In this document: positions 21,871-32,865 of the stretch, in pieces
Layout: every line of letters begins with the position of its first letter
How positions within the stretch are numbered: position 1 is the stretch's first letter
Assembly: GCF_000283155.1 (NCBI RefSeq)
Contig: NW_004454224.1
Span: 9,546,236 to 9,610,235, forward strand
Source: Ceratotherium simum simum
Taxonomy: Eukaryota > Chordata > Mammalia > Perissodactyla > Rhinocerotidae
DNA length: 64,000 nt
Direction of reading: 5' to 3'
Notes under the pieces: generated by a model
What the model was told of the DNA's origin: nothing
Seen by the model: the letters and a program-made list of their open reading frames with translations, nothing else
Database searches by the model: none
Translations under genes and position numbers: made by a program

Positions 21871-24080
21871 AGACCTGGAGAACCCCACAGCCCCAGGCAA
21901 ACCTGCACGGTGCTTGTATCTCTGAGAGAGACCATGCTGGGGAGGGACATCTGTTTGGGGGATGGAGGAGCCAATAGCCCCTCTCCAAGAACCGTGTGGC
22001 AACTGATGTGCAATGCATTCCTGTGGTCTGGTGCGAGCATCTGGTGGTTGTGCCTGAGTCCTGAGGGCTCAAGACTGATGGCGTGGGATCACAGGAATGG
22101 CAGATACTGTGGATTTGATCTTCTGATAGGTAATCGTGTCTTGGAATACTGTGTTGAATTCACAGCTGCCTCTGAGCTTATTAGAAAAGAGCACTGCAAT
22201 TGATTAACAATGTCTGCCATGCTATGATTGATTAGTGATGTCTGTCATGTGCAGGGCATGGAGACTGTCAGTTTCTTGCTAAGCCTAGAGCTGGGCATCA
22301 TACCAGTTTGGGCTTTAGAGTCAGAAGACTTGACTGACTCCTGGCACTCTATTTGCCAGGTCTATTGCCTTGAGGTGACAAATCATATCTAATTTACAAA
22401 GTTGTTTTGAAGATAAAAAAGAACGATGAGAAGAAAGCACTTTGCATACATTATTGTAAAGTACTATCCAGCTAGAATCCATTCCCATTCCTGAGATTTG
22501 TGGAAATGCAAGATTAACGCAGGCTCATAGTTTAAAAGGCTTGAGTGGGTGGGACCGGGCATGATAACCCCTCCTTGCTTGTGAGGGGCCTGGGAACAGA
22601 GGCTGAAGTGGGGCACCCCATGCAGAGAGGCACCCCCAATTTCTCTGAATTATTTTTGTTTGCCAGAAACCAGGAGGGCTGGGGCTCTTGCCTGAGGCGG
22701 GCACCTGAGGGGCTCATTAAGCCAGTCCATGAACTCCCCAGGGAAGGATCCAGGGGAGCCAAGTGCATGACATAACCAAGAAAAAACATCTGGTGGGGGG
22801 AGTGGCTAGGGCCCAAGTGTCCCCCACTCCACCCCAAGCCCCAGACCTGAACCCCCCAGTCATCCCCTCTCAAGACCCTGGCTTCGGGTGGAAGAGAGAC
22901 AGCCAGCAAGTGTGCCTGTGGCCCCTCCCAGGAGGCTGTAGCCCTGGAGGAAGACGGAAGCGTTTATGGCTTGATCTCCCTGAGGAATGGCAGGGAGGGA
23001 CACGGAGTGGGTAACGTTTAACCATGAATGGCTGTGTCAGGCTTCCCCGCAGAGGTTGATGCCCTCCCAGGCTGGCAGGGCAGGCTTCAGGGCCATCCAG
23101 TCCAACCTCTCACTTAGAAGGCAAAGAAACTAATGCTCAGAGCGGCTAGGTTGCCCTGCGGGAGCCGGGAGAGCTGGAGGGAGGACACACCTCTCTCCTC
23201 CAAGCTCTCAGTCCTTCTCCACACCCAATGAGGGAGGCCTGGTCCAGAAGTTCAAAGCCTGCAGCCCCGGTGGTGAAGGCTCAGAGGTCTCCCAAAGCCA
23301 GAGCTGCAGACTGAGCTCCTGGGCAGCAGGACTGTTGCCGGTCTTACTCTCTGAAGTATCCCCAAGGCCCCAAGCACTGCCTCCACATAATAGGTGCTCA
23401 ACTAATGAATAAACGAATGCAAGTCCAGCAGGCAGCTTGCCAGGAACCCAAAAAGCTTCTTGGATGAGTAAAGAAAATTCTGCTTTACTCATTCCCACAG
23501 GAATGAGTTCCCGGGGGCCTAACCAGCCTCTTCATTTTACCAGCTAGGAAACTGAGGCACGGGAAGGGGATGGTCACACGGCTGGTCTGGGAGAAGCTAG
23601 GAGGCACTGATGCATCCTAGCTGTCCCAATTTCTTCCCAATTCCTTCCCACACCTCTTGGGGTTGGAGAGATGCCGGGGTCTCCAGCTGCCCAGGATGAG
23701 GACCCTCTTTCTAGGTCCCCTCACTATGTGCACTCTTCGTTTGAGGCCTGGTCTCCTCAGGGCACCTCGAGGGAGCTTCAGATGATGGACAGCAGAGAAA
23801 GAGGCCAGGTGGCTGCTGGGGGGCTGAGGCTGGCTATCGACTTCCCACTCTCAACTGTGGATGGGCCTGCGGGGGAGCTAAGCCTCAGCTGGGACAAGTT
23901 GACAACCCAACGGGGTGTGGGACACGCCCAGCACATCGACTGGGAGGGCAGGGCAGGAGGGTAATGGCCTTCTGCCTCTGTGGGGACATCTGCAGCGGGC
24001 AGGGGGCACTTCCTGTTGGAGAGACCAGAGAAGGCTTTCCCGAGAAGGAGCTCTTTAGGAAAGACCTTGAAGGATGGGCA
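21871..24080. other. Intergenic sequence, no gene seen
   Basis: Apparently unique GC-moderate sequence. 22199-22249 holds two copies of a 23-bp unit differing only by four transitions. Frames up to about 125 codons overlap on both strands and match no family I know. Confidence 0.45.
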
Positions 24081-24084
24081 GGCT

Positions 24085-24270
24085 CGATCCTGGGCCTGGA
24101 ACTTGATCTTGGGCAAGTGACTTAACCCACCTCTTTATGCCTCATCTGTAAAATGGGGATAACAATGTAAGGAGTTGACAAAGTAATATATGTAAAGGGC
24201 TTTGAACAGTGCCCGGCACACAGTAAGTCACATAAACATTTGTTATACTTTTAACAAACGCACTCAATAA
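24085..24270 (+). repeat. MIR SINE fragment
   Basis: 'cttgggcaagtgacttaacc', 'catctgtaaaatggggataa', 'cagtgcccggcacacagtaa'. Confidence 0.75.
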
Positions 24271-24328
24271 ATATTTGATGAATTTTTTGTTCACAAAACA
24301 ACAGGCTTGTATTTTATTTCATTATTAT

Positions 24329-24518
24329 TATTTGTTGTTGTTGTCGAGGAAGATTTGCCCTGAGCTAACGTCTGTGCCACTCTTCCTCTACTTTGTATGT
24401 GGGCTGCCGCCACAGCATGGCTGCTGACAAGTGGTGTAGGTCCGTGCCCGGGGAACCGAACCCAGGCAACCAAAGTGGAGCACACCGAACTTAATCACTA
24501 GGCCACAGGGCTGGCCCC
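24329..24518 (-). mobile_element. ERE SINE (ERE2/3-like)
   Basis: Reverse ERE body 'gaggaagatttgccctgagc', 'ccacagcatggctgctgaca', head 'ccacagggctggcccc'. Target-site duplication TCATTATTAT at 24319-24328 and 24519-24528. Confidence 0.85.
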
Positions 24519-24529
24519 TCATTATTATC

Positions 24530-25860
24530 AATTTTAAGGAAAAAATGGTGGAGAGCAAGAACAGGAATGAGATTTTTTCTTCTAATGAAATACCTTTCTA
24601 ATGAAAAAAAGTTCATGACTGAGTCCACAGGTAAGAAGCAGCATTTAATATTTGATGTAAATTGCTCAAAATTTCTCATGCTTACAAAGGAGTCTCAATA
24701 AGAGATGGGAAATAAGGATTCTCTGGATTAACAGTTATATAAATGATCTAACTCAAGCTTAAGACACTGACGACTCTAGAGTGTACCAGCTTCAGGCATG
24801 GCTGGATCATGATGCTCAAACAATGTCATCAGGAGTCAGCGTCTCATGCTATCTGCTCTCTTCTGGGCTGGGTACATTCTCAGGCAGGGCCTGCTCATGG
24901 TAGTAAGATGGCCACCAGAAACACCAGCTTAGCTGCCCCAAGAGGGGGGCACCTCCCTCCACTCCCTGCCACTTTCCCAACAGTTCCAACAAAGGTCCCA
25001 GGCCTGCCTCTCTTTGCTCTGGCTTGAGTCATGTAGCTAATTCCTGATATCAGTCGCTGTGGCCAGGAGCTAAGGGGAGAAGGGCAAGGCTGGGGTCCCA
25101 GACCCATCCTGGAGCCTGGGGGATAGGGTCAGCCCCATCTTAACCATACGGTGAGGAAGGGCAACTCCCCAAGGGCATCAGGTGCTGTTGGTGGGAGATG
25201 CGGGAATGGACGCTAGGCTGAAGCCACCCCCCGCTCAGATTCAGATGCGAGGAAGCTGCTGCTCAGCGGTACACCCCGTGGCCGAGTCACAGCCCCAGGT
25301 GGAACAGACTCGATGCCCCATGTCTCTCTGACACCAAGCCCGGCACTCTTTCCATTACTTCACAGGGACCTGTGGGCTGGAAAGCAAAGGCTTGCTGAGG
25401 GGACAGTTCCAGATAACTGAACGCTGGGCAGGAACCGGAGCCTGCGACATCGTGGGGACTCCCCAGGGCCTAAGGAGGAAAGGACTGACTTTCACTTCAG
25501 CACAGCACCTTGTGAACACTCACTAAAGCCGGAACCTGCGAATAGCCGGGCCTCCCAGGAACTGGGTGACTTCACCGGGGCTCTGTGACACCATTAGTGC
25601 CCAGTTCTCAGCAGGAGCTGGCGGACGATCCCACCCCCTAGTCTTGCCGGGCCCTCTGCCACCTCCACAGCTTTGTGCCTCTGATTCTTCACTATTCCTT
25701 TAACATCACAGCTTTCCAAGAAGCTGACTCCAACTTTTGGAAGTGGGCAGGGAGCATAAATAATAAATAGCTGAGCCCTGAAGCGCTGGTGAGCCTCCCG
25801 GGCTTTGCGGGATGTGGCAGTGGTGACCACAGCTCCTGGATTTTCCCAGGTGCTCCAAGT
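24530..25860. other. Intergenic sequence, no gene seen
   Basis: 24,530-24,780 is AT-rich and worn. The rest is apparently unique, with no coding pattern that I trust. Confidence 0.45.
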
Positions 25861-26010
25861 CCCAGACTGGCTTGGGTTCAAATCCCTGCTCTGCCACTTC
25901 TAGCTGTGTGACCTTGGACAAGGTCCTTGGTTTCTCTGGGCCTCAGTTTCCTTGTCTGTAAAATGGGGATAACACCCTTGCTCTGCCAGGGCTGTCATGA
26001 CCCCTGAAAC
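25860..26010 (+). repeat. MIR SINE fragment
   Basis: Well preserved core: 'ctgctctgccacttctagct', 'gtgtgaccttggacaagg', 'gtctgtaaaatggggataac'. Confidence 0.85.
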
Positions 26011-27390
26011 CACATATGGAAAGTGGTTACCAGCGAGCTCCCTCCTGTCCCAGTGTCCCTGGCTGGGCCTCCCTTGTGATGTCACATTCCCACTGTCCAC
26101 TGCAGATGGCAGAGAACCCTAGGCTGGGCACCCTGCTGAGATTCTGGACCCTGGAGAGAAAGGACTGTCACTCCGGCCTTCTAGGGAGCCTTTCCACCCC
26201 TCAAATGGCTCTCTCTCTTCTTATCTTCTCTGTGGGTTCTGAGAAGGCAGGAAGAGCTCCGAGAGGCAGGAAGGCCTCACTCAGAGACCAGTGCGGGGAA
26301 GCGGCCAGCCAGGGTTACGAGCAAGGGCCTGGAGGGCTAGGCTGGGGTGGGGGATAAAGCCTAATCTAGTGTGGCCTGCAACTCACAAGCAACAGACAAG
26401 AGAGTGCTTGCCTTGACCGACTCAGCCCAAGGACCAGACCAAGGGTGCCAAGAGCTTTGGCAAGGCAGGCTGGCAGTCGGTCATGGTCAGAGGATTCTAG
26501 AGATCGTCCATCCAGTCTCCTTGCTTTACACCTGGGGAAACTGAGGCTCAACGAGAGGAGGGGATTTGGCCAAGTGCAAGGAGGTGGCAGAGCAGGCAGG
26601 CCGGGTTCTGCCGCAGCCCCGGCATGCTCTTCCCATCTTGCTCCTCGCTGATCCAGCTAATGTGTTCCGGTCCCGGAGTGGAAACAACGGGGACACAGGG
26701 CATCCTCGGAAGGGCAGGGAGCGTTTGTACCTGTGGTGGCAACTGCTGTGGGTCAGCAGCGGAAGGATCACCAACCCACGCTGAAGCACCACTGAAGGTG
26801 GGGCCTCCCACAGGTTCCTGAAGCCGGGAGGGGCCCGTGCAGAAGGAAGGCTAGGAAGGGGTCCCAGGCGAACGGGGTTCACCTGCAGTTCACACGCTAC
26901 CGTTTCCTCATATGTAAAATGGAGGAATGTGACAACTTACCTTTCAGGGCCCCTCGTGCTGTGGCTGGAGGCTGGGGCCAGCCGGAGGCCTCTCGGGAGA
27001 TGGACACCTCTGAGCCCGAAGGGTCCGTGCCATTTGAGAGAACAGAGGGGGCTCTTTACCGAACAAGGGGCTGAACATTGAACTAAGGGTGGGTGCGTGG
27101 GCACAGGAGACCTGGCTTCCTCTCCTGGCACGGCCACTCACCTGCCTTCCCCTCCAGGCCTCAGCTCCCCTCAGACACCTGCCGGGAGGGGGTGCCTCTA
27201 AGATGTCCTCCTTGGTTTGGGCCTGGTCTGGGAGTTGGCATCTGTGGGATGTCAGAGGGTGGGGACCAGGTCTGCCTTGGTCTGGAGGCAGAGAAGTCTG
27301 GTGGTTAGAACAAGGCTGACTAGGCTCTGATGCTTTCTGACCGCGTGAGCAGCTAGAAAGCAGTTAAGGGACGCTCTGCCTCAGTCCCTT
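26010..27390. other. Intergenic GC-rich sequence, no gene seen
   Basis: 26,500-26,590 contains a reverse MIR-like phrase ('cctggggaaactgaggctca'). Open frames of 60-118 codons overlap on both strands, have no homology I recognise and lack consistent splice context. Confidence 0.45.
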
Positions 27391-27469
27391 TTACTCAACA
27401 GATATTAACTGAGCATCTACTATGTGGCAGGCCCTGTTCTAGGGGCTGGGAGACATCTGTTTAAAAAAA

Positions 27470-27842
27470 AAGACCCAATACCAGAAGCAGAGGGTGGAGG
27501 GAGGGGAAAGGGAGGAAAGTGACCAAAAGATACAAACTTCCAGTTTTAAAATAAATAGGTAATAGGGATGTAATCTACAACATGACGACCACAACTAACA
27601 CTGCTGTACCACATATAGGGAAGTTGTTAAGGGCATAAGTCCTAAGAGTTCTCATCACAAGGAGAACATTTTTTTCCCTTCTTTCTTTTCTTTTTTATTG
27701 TATGTATATGAGAAGATGGATGTTAGCTAAACCTATTTTGATGATCATTTCACAATATATGTAATCAAACCATCATGCTGTACACCTTAGACTTATACAG
27801 TGATGAATGTCAACTATTTTCAATAAAACTGGAAAAATAAAA
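27470..27842 (+). mobile_element. L1 3' end, sense
   Basis: 'caaacttccagttttaaaat', 'gatcatttcacaatatat' and 'ctgtacaccttagacttata' mark an L1 3' UTR with a terminal A-rich tail. Confidence 0.8.
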
Positions 27843-28080
27843 GATTCAAATCCCTGTCCTCGTGGAGCTTCCACTCTAGTGGGGATGGAGGGGTGGGGAA
27901 AATAAATGTAATACATTAAGGGAATTGTAGATGCTGGCAGAAGGCCTTCCATGTCATGGGGGAGGATGGAGCAAAGTAAGAGATTTGGGGAATGTGAGTG
28001 GGGGATCAGGCATTTTCAGATTTAAACAGGGCGGTCAGGCTGGGCCTCACTGAGACATCTGAACAAAAAAATTTTTTGAG

Positions 28081-28376
28081 GGGCCAGCCCCATGGCTTAG
28101 CGGTTAAGTGCATGCGCGCTCCGCTACTGGTGGCCCAGTTCGGATCCCAGGCACGAACTGACACACCACTTCTCTGGCCATGCTGAGGCCACGTCCCACA
28201 TACAGCAACTAGAAGGATGTGCAACTATGACATACAACTATCTAGTGGGGCTTTCGGGGGGAAAAAAAAAAGGAGGGGGATTGGCAATAGATGTTAGCTC
28301 AGAGCCGGTCTTCCTCAGCAAAAAGAGGAGGATTGGCATGGATGTTAGCTCAGGGCTGATCTTCCTCACCAAAAAA
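28081..28376 (+). mobile_element. ERE SINE (ERE1-like)
   Basis: Head 'gggccagccccatggcttag', 'catgctgaggccacgtccc', 'ctatctagtggggctttc' and A-rich tail. Flanks repeat as A-rich/T-rich 'attttttgag' (28071-28080) and 'attttttttgag' (about 28381-28392). Confidence 0.95.
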
Positions 28377-28639
28377 AAAAATTTTTTTTGAGACATTGGA
28401 CTTTTGAGTGAAGAATTGAAGAGAGGGAGATGACAGAGAGGTAAGGGTTAGGGGCGGTGGGAACAGGCAGGCCTGGTGGGTTGGAGGATTGGTAAGGGGA
28501 GGGGGAGGAGCAGATGATTGGGGGCAGAGTGCCTGGGGTGGGGGTGGGGGGCATTCACGTAGGCCACTGGAGACCTGGGGCTCTAACTCTGAAAGATACA
28601 GGACAGTGGAAGGCTCTGAGCAGAGGCTGCTGCAGCTGT

Positions 28640-29713
28640 CTAGGTGAGTGGAGGCCCTGGCTCACCTGTCAGGTGGAGATAAGAGTGGGACCTGGCTCTC
28701 AGGTGAAGGCTCTCTGAGTGAAGGCCCAGCAACTTCTCCTCCTGATTCCCCAGCCAGGACCTGTGGAGACAAGAAGCATCGGCACAGCCGTGCCTTTGAG
28801 GACGGCACAGGTACAGGTGAGGTGGACGTGGGTGCAGTTGTTGGAAGAGCTCAGATTTTCGAGTCGTTCCCCACTCCTAAGGTTCTAGAAAGGTCTGAGG
28901 ATGTCAGGTGCCCGTGGGTGGCTGGCAGGGGTGTGAGTAACAGCTTATTTTGCCATCTGGAAGTTGGAGAGAATACCTCCTCTGCCTCCCACGCGAGGCA
29001 GCTGGGCTGAGACCTGTTACAAAGATGCTAGAACACTCTGATACCATCTGAGGCATTCAGCTATGGCTTGCACGTTGGACACACCCACTGGGGACAGGGC
29101 CACCCTTGGATACTTAACGCCTACAGGAAGATAGGAGGTGAGATTTTTAGAGCAGGCCAGGGCCAAACTGTGGTCTATAGGCATCTGCCATTTCAGTGAT
29201 TAGGTTTCATTCAACCTTCCAGTTCTTTGTTTACTAATTAGTAGGACAAAACCTACACTTGGGTATGCTGCCACCAAGTGCTGGTTTGTGCTTCTGTCAT
29301 GTGCATGTGGTCCAAAAATTAAACTTGTATCACAGATGTGTCTCACCAGAGAGAAAAACGGGATTTCTCTTATCAAAACTGTAACTGTAAACAACCTCAT
29401 ACAAACATTATAGTTTAAAACAATCAGATAGAAAATGCATCTAGAACAAGTTTAAAATATTTATATACACAAATAAACACTTGGGTATACTTCTTGCTAA
29501 TGCTCAATGATCAGCAATTATAATTTAAGCAAGGTCTTCTCCCCCGGCTTTTGTTGTTGTTGTTCCAGAATAAAAAGAGTTTTGTTATTTTTCCTTTATG
29601 ATTATAAAGGCGATACACGAAGTGGAATGGCTGGATCAAACAGGCTCTACCTCTTAAAATTAAAACGATAATGCCAAATTTTCCTCCCCAGACATTGGGA
29701 AATCATGCCTTTT
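28640..29713. other. Intergenic sequence, no gene seen
   Basis: 28,640-29,150 has open frames but no recognisable family. 29,400-29,700 is AT-rich with a GTT microsatellite near 29,550. Confidence 0.45.
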
Positions 29714-29726
29714 AAAAAGCCATCTT

Positions 29727-29956
29727 GGGCCGGCCCCGTGGCTTAGCGGTTACGTGCACGCGCTCCGCTGCTGGCAGCCCGGGTTCGGATCCCGGGCGTG
29801 CACCGACGCACCGCTTCTCCGGCCATGCTGAGGCTGCGTCCCACATACAGCAACTGGAAGGATATGCAGCTATGACATACAACTATCTACTGCGGCTTTG
29901 GGGGGAAAAAATAAATAAATAAAATCTTTAAAGATCAAATTTCATTTAAAAAAAAA
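29727..29956 (+). mobile_element. ERE SINE (ERE1-like)
   Basis: Well preserved: 'gggccggccccgtggcttag', 'ggttcggatcccgggcgtgc', 'catacagcaactggaaggat', then AAAT tail. Target-site duplication AAAAAGCCATCT (29714-29725) versus AAAAAGCCGTCT (29957-29968). Confidence 0.95.
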
Positions 29957-30320
29957 AAAAAGCCGTCTAGAACCCCATCCTCAAGCTACAATCCACTTAC
30001 TTAGTCCCAAGAAACTCTCCCTTCAAAAGCAGGTTTCACAGCTGTCAGGATTTGGGTATTTTAATTTCATGATTCTTTCTTGCGAATATATATATTCACA
30101 GTTATATATAACTACAGCTCTATACATCTTCTTGCCCAGTTTTCCTCCAAAGGTATTCCCCATAGATTTTATTTCCTTAAGAGCACTCTTTCCTCCTTTC
30201 CACAAGGCAAATGAAAATACGCCTGTCGCTAGGGCCTCACACTTGTCTTTAAAAGCCCCCACCCCACCCAGCCCCCTGATTTCTAGCTACTGGCAATCAT
30301 TCTTCAAAAGTTAAATACAG

Positions 30321-30567
30321 GGGCCAGCCCGGTGGCATAGCAGTTAAGTGCATGCGTCCCACTTCAGCGGCCCAGGGTTCGCAGGTTCGGACACCGGGCG
30401 CGCACCAATGCACCGCCTGTCAAGCCATGCTGTGGTAGCATCCCATATAAAGTAGAGGAAGATGGGCACGGATGTTAGCCCAGGGCCAATCTTCCTCAGC
30501 AAAAAAAAAAAGAGGAGGATTGGCAACAGATGTTAGCTCAGGGCTAATCTTCCTCACACACACACAA
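30321..30567 (+). mobile_element. ERE SINE (ERE2/3-like) with perfect target duplication
   Basis: Head 'gggccagcccggtggcatag', body 'ccatgctgtggtagcatccc', tail with a (CA)n run. AAAAGTTAAATACAG is exactly repeated at 30306-30320 and 30568-30582. Confidence 0.97.
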
Positions 30568-30582
30568 AAAAGTTAAATACAG

Positions 30583-32450
30583 TTACTTCCTGGTCTACTG
30601 TTTCAGAGCTTCCAGGTTGTTTTTTTAATTGATATTCATTGTAACCCCACTATGTGGCCCCTGGGAAGCTACAAGAGCAGCTTGGACATGGCAGGGCTTT
30701 AACCCTGGCATTGAAACAAGGATTTTAGTGCTAATGGCAGCAGTAAAGTAAAACAATCCAGAAGTGCTTCAGGTAATCATTTTAAGTTTCCCTCAAACCA
30801 ACTCCAGAGTTAACAGTGGAATTGCTCTGATTTTCACACTTTGTGACTGTGCCTCTCAGAAGTACACACATCCATATAAATATCTGAAACAGACGGTTCA
30901 ACAAATACTACTTATCTTTACTTCACGGGCAAAGGCAGCAATGTTTTCTGTTCCGTTCATTCTATTTAAATTTTGCTCATGCTACTAGGTTGAACCATAC
31001 GAAACTGGTATCTTTGTAGTCAAAACGGTCGAATATGGGTGATTTCATATGGTTCAACGTATTTGTGACACCAAAGTAATTTCACAATCTACCTAATGGG
31101 CTGCATCCTATAGTTTGAAAAACATTCTTTAGTGGGTTATTGTTATTTTAAAATTGACATTCGCCTTTTTTACTTAACATGGCATGGACATCTTTCCATG
31201 CAGGTGCATTAACACTCCTCCTCACCCTTCTCCAAGCTTCATGGAATTCACCACACATGCATACCCCAAGCAGGGTAACTGATCCCCACTGAAGGCACTT
31301 CAATTTTTTCCAGTTTCTTGCTGTTCCACACCATGCCACAGAAAACTTCCTTGTCATAAATGTTCACTTGCTGGTGCTAGAATTTCTGTAGCAGAGACTC
31401 ATGGAGATAGGACGGCAGGCACACTGTGATCTCAGTTGTGTCTTAAAGCCTTTGAATAGGAGTTACGCCCACTTTCTTCCCTTGGGTGTGCTTGGTGGAG
31501 GGTAAATAGTGCTGTCCCAGGGGGCCCAGCCAGGCACCCCGTTCTGTCCAGCCCTCTCCTGTCCACAACCTTCTTCTGCAGGATGGGAAGGTCCAGACCA
31601 CTCCAGATCTCTCCCTCTCTAGACCAACACCATGGAGGGACCAGGAAACGCAGTGCACTTTACTGTCGACCAGACCTGAGTTTAAATCGCAGCCCAAGCT
31701 CCTTAAACTCTGACTCCACTATTACATCTACAAAAAGGAAATAAACCTCTCAGGGTTGCCAGGGGGATGAAGTAGAAAGCACGGAGTGCTTTGTAAACAA
31801 CTACACAGAAGTTAGCCATTATCTTCAGCTGGTGCCTGACTGTTCTTTCCCACGCATCAGACAAAGCCTACTCTGGGCTGCCTACTCATATTTATCTTGT
31901 AGAGGGCTGGAAGAAGGGCTCAAAACAAGACAATAAAGCTCACCCTTCTGAGTTTACAATCTGCCTAGTCCCTTGCCTCAGTTTCCTCACTTTTTCTGGA
32001 CTTGAGCGCCAAGGTAAAGAACCAAACTCTTGGACAACGTCATTCATTCAACAACAAAGCACCTACTATACGCCAGTCGCTGTGCTAAGCGCCCTGTGAG
32101 CCTCAATTTTCTCAGTGGCAAAATGAATCGTGCTTCTCAACAGAGAAACGATGGGCATCTCGGGCAGGCCAATTCTTTGTGCAGGTCTGTCCTCTGCCCT
32201 CTAAAGGACAGGGACTCTACCTTGCCATTGGGACAACCCAATGACGCCCCTGCACATTTCGAAACGGCCCCTGGGGGGCATTTTCGCCCTCGATGGAGAA
32301 CCCTCGGCCCACCGTCTCCCATCTGAGGAGCCAGGGAAAGGGGGAGGCCCAAGATGCGCAGGATCTGGACCACGTTTCCGGGGCACAGAGCCCTATGCTG
32401 GCCCCAGGATGAGCTGGTCAACATCCTTGGGGCTCTCGGTTCTGACTGCT
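30583..32450. other. Intergenic sequence, no gene seen
   Basis: 31,140-31,390 resembles antisense L1 ('catggacatctttccatgc'). 31,860-31,990 has L2/MIR-like phrases, and 32,035-32,130 a reverse MIR start ('acctactatacgccagtcgc'). No coding pattern trusted. Confidence 0.45.
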
Positions 32451-32662
32451 GAGTTAGAATTTCTCTCTTTGCAGGCAAGATACAACCCAGGAAACTTCAG
32501 GTTTCCATTCCCGGTTGAGCCTGGGATCCTGCTGCGGAGGAATGGCGGTGCCCTCGTCCCCTAAGCCCTCGGGATGTGAAGGGTTAACGCAGGTGGCCGC
32601 GCAGAAGCCCCCAGCACCGCTAGAGGGACCGTCGCAGCGGCACCGCCGGGCTACTTCGCGGT

Positions 32663-32668
32663 CACGTG
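32663..32668. promoter_or_regulatory. E-box CACGTG in the ARL2 promoter
   Basis: Palindromic CACGTG in the context GTCACGTGGG, a USF/MYC-type site, 133 bp before the ATG. Confidence 0.55.
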
Positions 32669-32699
32669 GGGGCGAGGGCGGGACCAAGCAAGAGGCCGA

Positions 32700-32736
32700 C
32701 CAATCGGCTGAGCTGCCGGTGGGCGTGCTAGCCAAT
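32700..32736 (+). promoter_or_regulatory. Twin CCAAT boxes in the ARL2 promoter
   Basis: CCAAT at 32700-32704 and 32732-32736, 32 bp apart. That is about three helical turns, a spacing common for paired NF-Y sites. Confidence 0.65.
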
Positions 32737-32800
32737 AGGAGCAAGGAGAGGGGTCCCGGGACTAGAAAGAAACGGCGGCCGAGAGGGGTCTACCGCGACC

Positions 32801-32865
32801 ATGGGGCTTCTGACCATTCTGAAGAAGATGAAGCAGAAAGAGCGGGAGCTGCGGTTGCTGATGCT
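32801..32865 (+). CDS. ARL2: ARL2 coding exon 1 of 5 (residues 1-22)
   Basis: [20 protein letters not shown] then ATG CT, splitting codon 22 before a GTATCC donor. Confidence 0.97.

Larger units (their letters stand above)
27395..28640 (+). repeat. Decayed repeat interrupted by an L1 and an ERE
   Basis: The old unassigned repeat runs from 'ctatgtggcaggccctgttc' (27,420), stops near 27,465, resumes near 27,845 ('caaatccctgtcctcgtgg'), stops again at 28,080 and resumes near 28,392. The two gaps are exactly filled by younger elements, annotated separately. Confidence 0.65.

Noticed and set aside
29727..29830. tRNA gene suggested by A- and B-box-like motifs
   Set aside because: These motifs belong to the tRNA-derived head of the ERE SINE. 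No cloverleaf or mature 3' end is present, and the same applies to the other ERE copies.
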